35,978 nt of DNA from Armatimonadota bacterium. GTDB lineage: Bacteria > Vulcanimicrobiota > Xenobia > RGZZ01. Below, one piece after another: positions 1 to 8,182 of this stretch; within the stretch, counting starts at the first letter, position 1, and every line of letters begins with the position of its first letter. Below the pieces are notes generated by a model. That model saw only the letters and a list, made by a program, of their open reading frames with translations, had not been told where the DNA came from and searched no databases. Position numbers and translations under genes: made by a program. The stretch lies in contig VGFD01000003.1 of assembly GCA_016868975.1 (NCBI GenBank), positions 1-35,978 of the forward strand. Direction: 5' to 3'.

Positions 1-1
1 C

Positions 2-760
2 CACGGCATGGCACACGAGGCCAGGCGAATCGTGCATCGCGCCATCGACCTGGGGATCAACTACTTCGACGCCGCCCGGGTGTACAAAGACTGCGAGGGC
101 TACCTGGGGGGCGCGCTGCGTGGTAAGCGGGAACAGGTGTTCCTGGCCAGCAAGTCGGCCCAGCGCAGCCGCGACGGGGCGCGGGCCGACCTCGACGAGA
201 CCCTGCGCGCGCTGCGCACCGACCGGCTTGACCTGTGGGAGATCCACGACCTGCGCACCCTGGAGGAGCTCGACCAGATCACCGCCCCCGACGGCGCCCT
301 GGCCGCCTTTGATGAAGCGCGCCGAGCCGGCAAGGTGCGCTTCATCGGCATCACCGCCCACCACGATCCGCTCGTCCTGCACCGAGCGCTCAGCCAGTTC
401 CAGTACGACACCTGCATGGTGCCGGTGAACCTAGCCGAGCCACACTACCGCCCGTTCCTCGACATCGTGCTCCCGGTCGGGCGGGAGGGCGACGTCGGCC
501 TCATCGGAATGAAGGCCCTCTGCGGCGGCCTGATCGGCAGCCCCGAGTACCCCATCATGTACGCGCTCAGCCAGCCGGTTTCCACGCTCCTTCTGGGGGT
601 CAACGACCTCGAGCAGCTTGAGGAAAACGTCAAGATCGCCGCCCGCTTCGAGCGCCTCTCGGAGGAGGACGTCGCCGAGCTGCTCGAAGCCTCCCGCCCG
701 CATGCAATGCGCCTCCTGTACTACAAGAAAAAACAGGAGTTCGTTTTCTCACTCAACTGA
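2..760 (+). CDS. aldo/keto reductase family protein, 5'-truncated by the window edge
   Basis: ORF 8..760; the frame is open to the window start. Motifs RAIDLGINYFDAARVYKDCEGYLG, LDLWEIHDL and GKVRFIGITAHH are typical of AKRs. Confidence 0.85.
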   Translation, partial: HGMAHEARRIVHRAIDLGINYFDAARVYKDCEGYLGGALRGKREQVFLASKSAQRSRDGARADLDETLRALRTDRLDLWEIHDLRTLEELDQITAPDGALAAFDEARRAGKVRFIGITAHHDPLVLHRALSQFQYDTCMVPVNLAEPHYRPFLDIVLPVGREGDVGLIGMKALCGGLIGSPEYPIMYALSQPVSTLLLGVNDLEQLEENVKIAARFERLSEEDVAELLEASRPHAMRLLYYKKKQEFVFSLN

Positions 761-863
761 ACGGGCATGGGATGATCGAAACGGAGGCTCCCATGCCAGT
801 TGGCCTCGCCCTGGCAGAAAGAACACGGACCGCGTGATCTGGTCCGAAACGCCGTGAAAGCCG

Positions 864-968
864 AAACACTTTGAGCAGGCCAGCAAGCTCGTGACGGAGG
901 AAGCCATCGCGAAAGAAATGCCCTGCGGCCCGCATCCGGAGAACTATATCGAGGCAGTTCAGCGATAG
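864..968 (+). pseudogene. C-terminal fragment resembling an F420-dependent (LLM-class) oxidoreductase
   Basis: Frame starting at 864 reads KHFEQASKLVTEEAIAKEMPCGPHPENYIEAVQR*, which resembles the LVTEE.VAKE.PCGPDPE.y.EA tail of these enzymes; no upstream coding in frame. Confidence 0.45.
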
Positions 969-970
969 AT

Positions 971-1200
971 TGAAGTGGGCTGCACGCGGCCCGGCGCCTG
1001 GCTCGGCGCGCCTGTCAGGAGTGCGTCCGGGAAGATCCGGACGACGAGATCGCGTTATTCTTGACGCGGCAAAACGTCCCCGAGCCTTACGACCTCCACA
1101 GGGGCCTCGGATGCGCGGATTGCCACGGCACCGAATTCGCGGGACGCACCGCCCTTTATGAGATCATGGCGGTCAATGAGGAAATCTGGCTATTGCCACG
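971..1200 (+). pseudogene. GspE/PilB-type secretion ATPase remnant (tetracysteine zinc region)
   Basis: Frame reads ...LHAARRLARRACQECVREDPDDEIALFLTRQNVPEPYDLHRGLGCADCHGTEFAGRTALYEIMAVNEEIW: CxxC...CxxC followed by GRTALYEIM. Upstream ATPase core is absent. Confidence 0.8.
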
Positions 1201-1216
1201 TCCGTCAAGTTCGTCC

Positions 1217-1828
1217 CTACCCAGAAAGGTGATGCTTCAGACTCCCGGAACGGATACGGTGAATTTGATGGCGCGGTGTAGGCCGTGCCTTATGCCCGTC
1301 GCCGTCGTGCCGTAGGGTCTCCCCCTTCAGCTCGCTGCCGATCAATTTGGTCTTCTTTAGGCACGATGAAGCCCAAGTTAATCGGCAGTGCCCATGCCAG
1401 CGAGATGGTGCCCCGCAAAAATGACCGCTCTCAGTGGCCAGCAAGGTAGGGACGATGTGCAGGCCGAGCCGTTGTGCCGGCTGCACAGACCATCGGGCGT
1501 ATGGGAACGGCGGCGTCAAAGCCATCACGGCGAAGGTTTCGTGTCGCTGGCTGACCGTGAATTGCTCCGGACGGCCCGAGCGCGGTGCATCCCACAAACC
1601 CTCTAACCGCAACTCAGCGAAGCGAGCCCGCCACTTGCGCACCGTCTTCAAGTCGCAGAATAGCTCACGGGCGATCTCGCAGTTGTTGTCGCCTAAGGAG
1701 GCCATCAGGACAATGCGCGCCCTCAGGACTTCCCTCTGCTCAGAGGTATGAGCACGCACAACGCGCTGCAACACACGGCGTTCCCTGCCGCGCAATGTGA
1801 CTCTCGTCGCCGCGTACTTCATGCACAC
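1217..1828 (-). mobile_element. IS630-family-like transposase remnant (N-terminal HTH region, degenerate C-terminus)
   Basis: ORF 203 aa: RARIVLMASLGDNNCEIARELFCDLKTVRKWRARFAELRLEGLWDAPRSGRPEQF is characteristic of IS630-type N-termini. No DDE catalytic domain is visible. Confidence 0.7.
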
Positions 1829-1951
1829 GGCGTCGTCGTTCTCCCCCGAGGCAGAAATTCATGCCCGCGCCGCCTTGAGTTTTCCTCAACATCTTGTTAA
1901 CAGTTCGACTGACTCCGGGGTAGGGACGAACTTACCGGACGTGGCACTATG

Positions 1952-2070
1952 CGATAGCGGACACAGCAAAACCCTGGTGGGCATCCGTCCTTTATGAGAG
2001 CAACGAGGAAATTCGGCTATCGGATGGCGGGCACAGCAAAACCCTGGTGGGCATCCGCCCTTTATGAGAT
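1952..2070 (+). repeat. pair of ~48-bp direct repeats (start-to-start 71 bp)
   Basis: gatagcggacacagcaaaaccctggtgggcatccgtcctttatgagag (1952-) and gatggcgggcacagcaaaaccctggtgggcatccgccctttatgagat (2023-). Confidence 0.85.
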
Positions 2071-2212
2071 CAATCTGGCTCCTGATCGAGAAAAACCGAC
2101 CGGGCGTGGCCATCGCGCAAGCGGCATGGCGTGCCGCACGCCGACGGCCTCCTCAAGGTTGCGCGAGGAATCACCACGCTCGGCGAGATCGAGCGGGTCA
2201 CGAGTACGTGAA
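2058..2212 (+). pseudogene. GspE/PilB-type ATPase C-terminal tail remnant
   Basis: Two frames combined give IWLLIEKNRPGVAI then RKRHGVPHADGLLKVARGITTLGEIERVTST*, matching the ...RHGM..L.EDGLLKV..GITTL.E..RVT C-terminus of GspE/PilB. Confidence 0.75.
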
Positions 2213-2620
2213 GACGATATTCTTCACCACGTCCGGATGCAGGCTTGCGGTCACCGGGCAGGCCAGCGCCGCGCGCTCGAGCTTCTCGCGGGCCACTTCG
2301 TCCAGGGCCAGGGCCTTCTCCTGCGGCACCGCGATGACCACGTCCAGCCGGCCGATGCGGCGCACCGGGTCCGCCACCATGACTTTTTCCACGTGAACCC
2401 GCGTGCCCTCAATGTCCCACCCGCTGCGCTCGGCCAGCAGCGCCATAATGGTGACCAGGCAGGTTCCCATTGCGGTCGCGACCAGGTCGGTGGGAGAAAA
2501 TGCATCGCCGCGTCCCCCGTTGTCGGTGGGAGCATCGGTGATCAGGAAATGCTGGCTGGGGCCGTGCGTGGCCTTGCAGTGCAGATCCCCCTGGTAGACG
2601 ACGTCGATCGCAACAGCCAT
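2198..2620 (-). CDS. OsmC/Ohr family protein
   Basis: Start at MAVAIDVVYQGDLHCKATHG. GGRGDAFSPTDLVATAMGTCLVTIMA and LERAALACPVTASLHPDV are the two OsmC cysteine motifs. Confidence 0.9.
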   Translation of the reverse strand: MAVAIDVVYQGDLHCKATHGPSQHFLITDAPTDNGGRGDAFSPTDLVATAMGTCLVTIMALLAERSGWDIEGTRVHVEKVMVADPVRRIGRLDVVIAVPQEKALALDEVAREKLERAALACPVTASLHPDVVKNIVFTYS

Positions 2621-2659
2621 GCGCCATCCTTCGACCCGGCCCGAGACAACGCCTACCGC

Positions 2660-3472
2660 ATCGTCCACCACGCTCACCTTTCTGGAGCGCGACTACGTGC
2701 TGAGGCCCCGCGTCCGCCAGGCGCTCGCCTTTCCGGTGCTCGTGCTGCTGGTGGCTGCGGACTGGTCATTCAAGTTGTAATCGGTGGTGATCCGCTCGCC
2801 GCGCAGTTCCTGGGCCACTCAGTCTGGCCTCCACCGCGGCGCCCTCGACCTCGTGGCCGTCGTGACCTCGCTTCACCGGCCTCTTCATGCAGTCGCGCAT
2901 GGACGCATCCCGACTGCCGCGGCGCCCTCGACCTCGCGGCCGTCGTGACCTCGCTTCACCGGCCTCTTCATGCAGTCGCGCATGGACGCATCCCGACTGC
3001 CGCGGCGCCCTCGACCTCGCGGCCGTCGTGACCTCGCTTCACCGGCCTCTTCATGCAGTCGCGCATGGACGCATCCCGACTGCCATGGGGAGCGTTTCCG
3101 ACACGCTGGGGTCTGGGTGCCGCCCTCATCGTCGTGGGAGGCATGCACTCGGCGATGCGCCGCAACCCGCGCGGCGCGGGGATGCTCGACCCGGCGGCCC
3201 TGAACGTGCCGGGCGCGGTGGTTCGCGTGGTGGCGCTTTCCCGCCACGCGGCTTCGCTCGGGCGTGCCGATTCTCACCACCCTGGAAATCGTCCTTCCGG
3301 AAATCGCATCGTGGAAAAAGCGCTGCAACACGTGCGCGCCGCGGTTCACGGCGGCGAGATGTTTCCGCCCCGCCATCGCGCTCCGCGCTCCCGGCGAGCA
3401 GACCGGAGATCTCGATGAAATGCTCTACAAGGTCGCGGATTTCTACGACACCGAGTTGGAATACGTGACGCG
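2660..3472 (+). pseudogene. GspF/PilC-type inner-membrane protein remnant, multiply frameshifted
   Basis: Pieces in different frames: FLERDYVLRPRVRQALAFPVLVLLVAA; WGLGAALIVVGGMHSAMRRNPRGAGMLDPAALNVPGAVVRVVALSRHAASLG; VPILTTLEIV; GNRIVEKALQHVRAAVHGGEMFPP; GEQTGDLDEMLYKVADFYDTELEYVTRL. These match successive GspF segments. Confidence 0.8.
2834..3083. repeat. 83-bp tandem repeat, 3 copies
   Basis: ccgcggcgccctcgacctcg(t/c)ggccgtcgtgacctcgcttcaccggcctcttcatgcagtcgcgcatggacgcatcccgactg begins at 2834, 2917 and 3000; one mismatch noted in copy 1. Confidence 0.95.
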
Positions 3473-3473
3473 C

Positions 3474-4133
3474 CTACAACAAGATCAGTCCCTGCCGCAC
3501 GCCGAGGGTCACCGCCTCGGTGCGGCTCGTTGCGTTCAATTTTCCAAAAATGGAAGAGATGTGGAATTTGACCGTGTGATCGGAGATTCCAAGCCGCGAG
3601 GCAATAATTTTGTTGCCCAGCCCTTCGGCCAGCATCCCCAGGACCTCAACCTCGCGCGGCGTCAGCGGCTGGCCGGGCGCGGAAGGGGCGCGCGGGCTGG
3701 CCTCGCCGAGGCCCTCCAGCACGGCGCCCAGCGCGTCCGGATGAAGCGCCACCAGTCCGTCTCGCGCGGCGCGCACCGCCCCGGCAATCTCGGCGTCATG
3801 GGCTACCCTGGGAAGCACCGCGCGGGCGCCGGCCCGCAGCGCCGGGCCGGCCGGCCCATCGGTGAGCACAACCACCGGCACGCCGAGCCCGAGAACGCCC
3901 GGCCACTCGCGGTCGCTGGCCTCCACGTCGTAGACAACGACGTCCGGCTCCAGGTCCGCAATGCGCTCGACGGCGCCGCTCGCCGTCGCGGTGGTGCCCA
4001 CCACGGTGAAATCCGCGACGCCGCCCAACAGCGTCTGCAGTCCGCTGCGCACCACCGGGGACGGCGAGGCCACCAGGAGCCGCGTGACAAGACCGAGACG
4101 GCCCCGCCAGCCCCGCCCGCGGATTTCATCCAC
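3474..4133 (-). CDS. LuxR/NarL-type regulator with atypical receiver domain
   Basis: C-terminal LTPREVEVLGMLAEGLGNKIIASRLGISDHTVKFHISSIFGKLNATSRTEAV is a LuxR HTH; N-terminal receiver-like fold. A GTG at 4088 (VTRLLVASPSP) is an alternative start. Confidence 0.85.
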   Translation of the reverse strand: MDEIRGRGWRGRLGLVTRLLVASPSPVVRSGLQTLLGGVADFTVVGTTATASGAVERIADLEPDVVVYDVEASDREWPGVLGLGVPVVVLTDGPAGPALRAGARAVLPRVAHDAEIAGAVRAARDGLVALHPDALGAVLEGLGEASPRAPSAPGQPLTPREVEVLGMLAEGLGNKIIASRLGISDHTVKFHISSIFGKLNATSRTEAVTLGVRQGLILL

Positions 4134-5016
4134 AGGCGTCGCGACGCGGGCGCTCGCCCACGGTGACGTCTTTGCCGAGCGGCTCCCCGGCGCGCAGCAG
4201 CTCGAGGCGCGTCGCCGTCCCGGCCGAAATCCCCGCCATCACCCGCTGCACGTCGTCGGTGTCGGACACGGTCTCGCCCGCGACGCTGAGCAGCACGTCG
4301 CCGAGCAGCACGCCCGCTTGATCCGCCGGCCCGCCCTCCTCCACACTGAGGATCATCACGGCCGTCCGCGCGCCGTGTTTCTCCGGCAGCTGCACCGCCT
4401 GCATCCCCAGGCCCAGGTAACCGCGCGCCGCGGTTCCGCGCGCGAGGATGAGGTCGACGACGCGATCGACCGTGACGCCCGGAAGGGTCACCGGGTAGCG
4501 TCGGGTCAGACCGGAGGTGTTGATGCCGAGGACGCGCCCTTCGGCGTCCACCAGGGGACCGCCGGAGAAGCCGGGGTAGAGCGTCAGGTCGGGCTGCAAA
4601 AAACGCTCCACGTCGCCGCCGCGCCAGGTGCGCCATGGGCCGCTGTGCGCGCTGACCACGCCGAAGCTCGCGCCCAGCCCCTCTTCCGCGTTGCGGGCCA
4701 CCGCCAGGATAAGGCTGCCGACGCGGGCTTCGTCATGGCGCTCGGCCAGCAGGACGCCCTCCGCGTCGATGCGCAGCACGGCGAGATCGGTGCCCGGGTC
4801 GCGGCCCACCAGGGTGGCGGCCACGGTGCGGCCGTCCGGCAACGAGACGCCCAGGTCGTCGTCGCGGCGCAGGGTGTGCTCCGCGGTCACCACCAGCCCC
4901 GCGCGCCAGTGCAGGCCGCTCGACTGGGTGCGGATGCGGCCGTGTACCGCCACCACCGCGGCGCCCGCACGCGCGACGGCGTCGGCCAGGCCGGCGGAGA
5001 ATGCTGAAAAGTCCAT
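4126..5016 (-). CDS. trypsin-like serine protease with PDZ domain (HtrA/DegP-like)
   Basis: GLVVTAEHTL, GTDLAVLRID and GFSGGPLVDAEGRVLGINTSG form a catalytic triad context. C-terminal PDZ: GYLGLGMQAV...EEGGPADQAGVLLGDVLLSVAGETV. Confidence 0.85.
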   Translation of the reverse strand: MDFSAFSAGLADAVARAGAAVVAVHGRIRTQSSGLHWRAGLVVTAEHTLRRDDDLGVSLPDGRTVAATLVGRDPGTDLAVLRIDAEGVLLAERHDEARVGSLILAVARNAEEGLGASFGVVSAHSGPWRTWRGGDVERFLQPDLTLYPGFSGGPLVDAEGRVLGINTSGLTRRYPVTLPGVTVDRVVDLILARGTAARGYLGLGMQAVQLPEKHGARTAVMILSVEEGGPADQAGVLLGDVLLSVAGETVSDTDDVQRVMAGISAGTATRLELLRAGEPLGKDVTVGERPRRDACG

Positions 5017-5114
5017 ATAATCTTCCTCCTCAGCCCATCATGCCACGCCGCGCGCCGCCGCGCATCGGGGAGATGGGCAGGTCGCGCCTGGACGAACGGC
5101 CAGGAACTTCCGTT

Positions 5115-6929
5115 TTACCGCGGCGACTCGAAGCGCCCCACCCCATGGGCCGGCAAGTTCAACTGCATCCAGCCGTAGCGGATCTCCTGCGGCGTCGCAT
5201 CCGAGCCCGTGCAGGCCACCAGCCGCGGAGGGTGGTCGCCGAAGTAGATCCAGCCCACGGCTTCATCGCCGCTGATGTTCACCACGCACACGAAGGTCCG
5301 CTTGCCGTCCCGCCAAAGCGCCGCGTCGAGGCTGCCCCGGGTGGGCAATGACGTGGGCCCCTCCGGCCGCAGCAGCCAGTTTTCCGCGGCACGGATCTCC
5401 CCCGTCTCGCGGGCGATCTCCGGCCACAGGTCGGTGTCGCGCAGGGTCCAGCGCTGATCCCGGCTGTCTGGATTGAGAATCTCGTGCATTGCGTACCAGA
5501 CGACGCCGCGCGCGCCGTGGTTGAGCGCGAGCCACGTGCTGGCCCGCATTTGCGCGGGCGTCGGCGGTGTGGGCCAAAACGGCGCTTCCGCGAATGCTTG
5601 CTGGATATACCAGACCGGATGGCCGACCGGGAGCGCAAAACGCGCGCGGTCCATCCACGCGGCCACCGTGTAGATGGGCCGCGGAATCGCCGAAAAGGGA
5701 TAAGGGTCAATGGCCAGGATGTCCGACTGCGCTCCCAACGTGGAGAAACTGTCTGGCGAGTGGTTCGCCTGGTAGATCGGTCGGCCGTCCGCATTTTTCA
5801 ACGCCGCGCGAATGTCCGCGAGGATTCCCCGAAAGGCCGGCTTTTGATCCGGCTCGTCAATCGGCGCCCATCCGAAAAAGGGGATATTCTTGTAAGGCTC
5901 GAGCAATTCACGGGCAACCGCGGGGAGGTCAGCCGCTTCCGTCGGAAAGCCGGTTTCCAGAATGACGTCAACGCCGAGGTGGCGAGCGTCAACGACAATT
6001 TCCTCAAGATTTTCGCCGGCCACCGGGTGGGGCGCGAACAGCACCAGGTTGAGGCCCACCGACTGTGCCGCCTTGACCGCCGAAACGCTGGTTTCGTGCG
6101 TGTACAGGCCCAGCGGAAATCCCTTCAGTCCACCCACGGGCGGCGGCGGTGCGGCGAAACTCACCGGCGCGCCCACGAACATCGGAGTGCCGGCCGCATC
6201 CAGGATCCGCCACTCGGCCACCAGGCCGGCGGCAACGGGCACCGTGCGGGCGTGGGCCGGGCCCAGGGGATCGTCCACGCGCACCGCTCCGATTCCGAAC
6301 GCGGAGCGATTCACCTTTTCGCCGGCCCGCACTTCAAGCTGCAGATCCGCGGCGAGACGTCCCCGCGCGACAACGCGCAAGGCGCCCTCCCTGCGCTCCG
6401 CGTGCGCCGAGAATCGGAGCGGAATAATTTCCACGTTGCGGACGTCCAGCGCGCCCTCTCGCGCCCGCAGGGTAAAGGCCGCGACGCCCTCCCCACCGGG
6501 GCCGGGCAGTTGGGCCGTGATGGCGTGGGATTCCCAGGTCACAGTCGCGGTAAAATCCCTTCGCTCGGTCAAGAACAGCGCGGACGCCGGCGCCGCGCCG
6601 CGGGGCGCGCGCGCATCGAAGCGCAGCGTGTAGACGATGGAGGTGTCCGCCAGCGGACCGGCCTTGCGAGACAGGCCGGCCAGCACGCCGGTGTACGCCG
6701 TCGCGGCCGGCGCGCCACCCGGGTTGACGAGGCGCGACCCGCCTTCCGGCAAGGGCTCGAGGTAAGGTAGTTTCGCCGGATCAAGACGGAAGAATTCCCG
6801 CACCGCCTGACGCAATCCGGGATCCTTGTCCGGCATCCACTTGAAGACCTGAAAGGGAGATTGCTCCGCACCCACTTCAGTCAGCAAGGCCAGCGCGAGT
6901 ACCGTGAGGATGAGCCATTGCAGCCGCAC
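5115..6929 (-). CDS. secreted glycoside hydrolase-like protein
   Basis: 604 aa with signal peptide MRLQWLILTVLALALLTEVGA. C-terminal half is TIM-barrel-like: GLYTHETSVSAVKAAQSVGLNLVLF, FFGWAPIDEPDQKP, ILAIDPYPFS, GARGVVWYAMHE. Confidence 0.55.
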   Translation of the reverse strand: MRLQWLILTVLALALLTEVGAEQSPFQVFKWMPDKDPGLRQAVREFFRLDPAKLPYLEPLPEGGSRLVNPGGAPAATAYTGVLAGLSRKAGPLADTSIVYTLRFDARAPRGAAPASALFLTERRDFTATVTWESHAITAQLPGPGGEGVAAFTLRAREGALDVRNVEIIPLRFSAHAERREGALRVVARGRLAADLQLEVRAGEKVNRSAFGIGAVRVDDPLGPAHARTVPVAAGLVAEWRILDAAGTPMFVGAPVSFAAPPPPVGGLKGFPLGLYTHETSVSAVKAAQSVGLNLVLFAPHPVAGENLEEIVVDARHLGVDVILETGFPTEAADLPAVARELLEPYKNIPFFGWAPIDEPDQKPAFRGILADIRAALKNADGRPIYQANHSPDSFSTLGAQSDILAIDPYPFSAIPRPIYTVAAWMDRARFALPVGHPVWYIQQAFAEAPFWPTPPTPAQMRASTWLALNHGARGVVWYAMHEILNPDSRDQRWTLRDTDLWPEIARETGEIRAAENWLLRPEGPTSLPTRGSLDAALWRDGKRTFVCVVNISGDEAVGWIYFGDHPPRLVACTGSDATPQEIRYGWMQLNLPAHGVGRFESPR

Positions 6930-6963
6930 AATGCGAGCCGTTCGCCGGCAAATCGGTCCTCCC

Positions 6964-7560
6964 CTAGGAGCGGCCGCTTGTTTTCCCGACCATCATGCCG
7001 CGCACCGCCTGCTCGATGCTGGAAAAATATTCGACGATGGGCGCGTTTCCCACCACCGGTTCCGGGGGAAGCGCGTCCCACTTTACGCCGTCCGGATACA
7101 GGAAGAAAGCGTCCCAGACAAATCCGGTGGCGAATTCGCGATTGTAGCTGATGGTGGGGGGCATTTTCGGAACCCAGTTCTGGTACAGCCAGAGCGCGAT
7201 GTCCATGCGCGTGTCCCACAAATGCTCGAAGCGGGAATCGGTGAAGCGGGCGCTGGTGTTGAGGGACTCCTGGTAGTTGTCGCTGTCAAACAGCGGCATC
7301 CAGACGCACATCACCTTCATGTTGAAATTCGGGTACCGCTTGAGGATGTACTCGTCGACGTAACGGGCTCCATTGGCGCACGCGGCGCAGGTGGGCCCGA
7401 TGAAGAGCACCAGGCGCGGGCGGTCGGCGAACGCGTTGAAACGGGCCTTCAGGCTGGCCGGGCCGTTCAAATGACGGACCGTCGTGTTCTGTGCGGAGAG
7501 CGGCGCAAGGCCGAGCACCGTGAACGCAAGGGCGGCCAGAATGGCCAGGCGGCGTTTCAT
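6964..7560 (-). CDS. secreted thioredoxin-fold protein (CxxC)
   Basis: Signal peptide MKRRLAILAALAFTVLGLAPLSA, then PRLVLFIGPTCAACANGARYVDEYIL. Confidence 0.6.
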   Translation of the reverse strand: MKRRLAILAALAFTVLGLAPLSAQNTTVRHLNGPASLKARFNAFADRPRLVLFIGPTCAACANGARYVDEYILKRYPNFNMKVMCVWMPLFDSDNYQESLNTSARFTDSRFEHLWDTRMDIALWLYQNWVPKMPPTISYNREFATGFVWDAFFLYPDGVKWDALPPEPVVGNAPIVEYFSSIEQAVRGMMVGKTSGRS

Positions 7561-7648
7561 GGGAGGCTCCTGAGGGATTCGTTCTCCTATGTTTATCGGC
7601 GCTATCCCCGGAACCCTTGACAGGCGTCCCGGGCGATGCTATTCTTAC

Positions 7649-7665
7649 TTAAGAATCATTATTAA
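7649..7665. promoter_or_regulatory. putative PerR/Fur-family operator upstream of the Fur-family gene
   Basis: ttaagaatcattattaa, near-perfect palindrome, 17 bp upstream of the predicted ATG at 7682. Confidence 0.7.
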
Positions 7666-7681
7666 ACAGGACGACGCACCA

Positions 7682-8116
7682 ATGGAAACCGCCTGCGCGC
7701 TCTGCGAGCGCCTTCGCGACAACGGATACAGCATCACTCCGCAGCGGCGCACCATCTTTGAAGTGCTCGAAGGAGCCCATCATCACCCTTCCGCCGAGGA
7801 GGTGCACGAGGAAGTGCGCCGCCGGCTTCCCGACGTGTCCCTGGCCACCGTGTACAAGACCTTGAAGGAGCTGGTGGCCATGGGGGAGATCCGAGAATTG
7901 AACTTTCACGGGGACCGGAGCCGCTTCGACCCCCGCATGGACAGCCACAGCCACCTCAAGTGCGAGGGCTGCGGGCGCCTGGAGGACATCGACGACGACT
8001 TCGCCGCCCTCGTGCCGTCCCAGCGCCACGGCTTCCGCGTGAAACGGCACGAGGTCGTGTTCTACGGCCAGTGTCCGGATTGCCAGAAGTCGGCCCCGGC
8101 TTCCCGGAAACGATGA
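7682..8116 (+). CDS. perR: Fur-family regulator, PerR-like
   Basis: METACALCERLRDNGYSITPQRRTIFEVLEGAHHHPSAEEVHEEVRRRLPDVSLATVYKTLKELVAMGEI; zinc site CEGCGR...CPDC. Adjacent to ahpC. Confidence 0.85.
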   Translation: METACALCERLRDNGYSITPQRRTIFEVLEGAHHHPSAEEVHEEVRRRLPDVSLATVYKTLKELVAMGEIRELNFHGDRSRFDPRMDSHSHLKCEGCGRLEDIDDDFAALVPSQRHGFRVKRHEVVFYGQCPDCQKSAPASRKR

Positions 8117-8135
8117 TCTTTTTTTTGGCGTGAAG

Positions 8136-8150
8136 TAAGAATCATTCTTA
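8136..8150. promoter_or_regulatory. putative PerR/Fur-family operator upstream of ahpC
   Basis: taagaatcattctta, perfect 7-1-7 inverted repeat sharing core with the site at 7649-7665. Confidence 0.8.
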
Positions 8151-8182
8151 TCAAATAGGCACTATGGAAGGAGAATCAACCA

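Noticed and set aside
765-797. 9-bp inverted repeat ggcatggga/tcccatgcc after the AKR gene
   Set aside because: No T-run after the stem and a 16-nt loop; insufficient evidence for a terminator.
2834-3083. CRISPR array
   Set aside because: Head-to-tail 83-bp tandem repeat with no spacers.
5484-6770. 428-aa + strand ORF
   Set aside because: Antisense to the secreted glycosidase-like gene; R/H-rich shadow.
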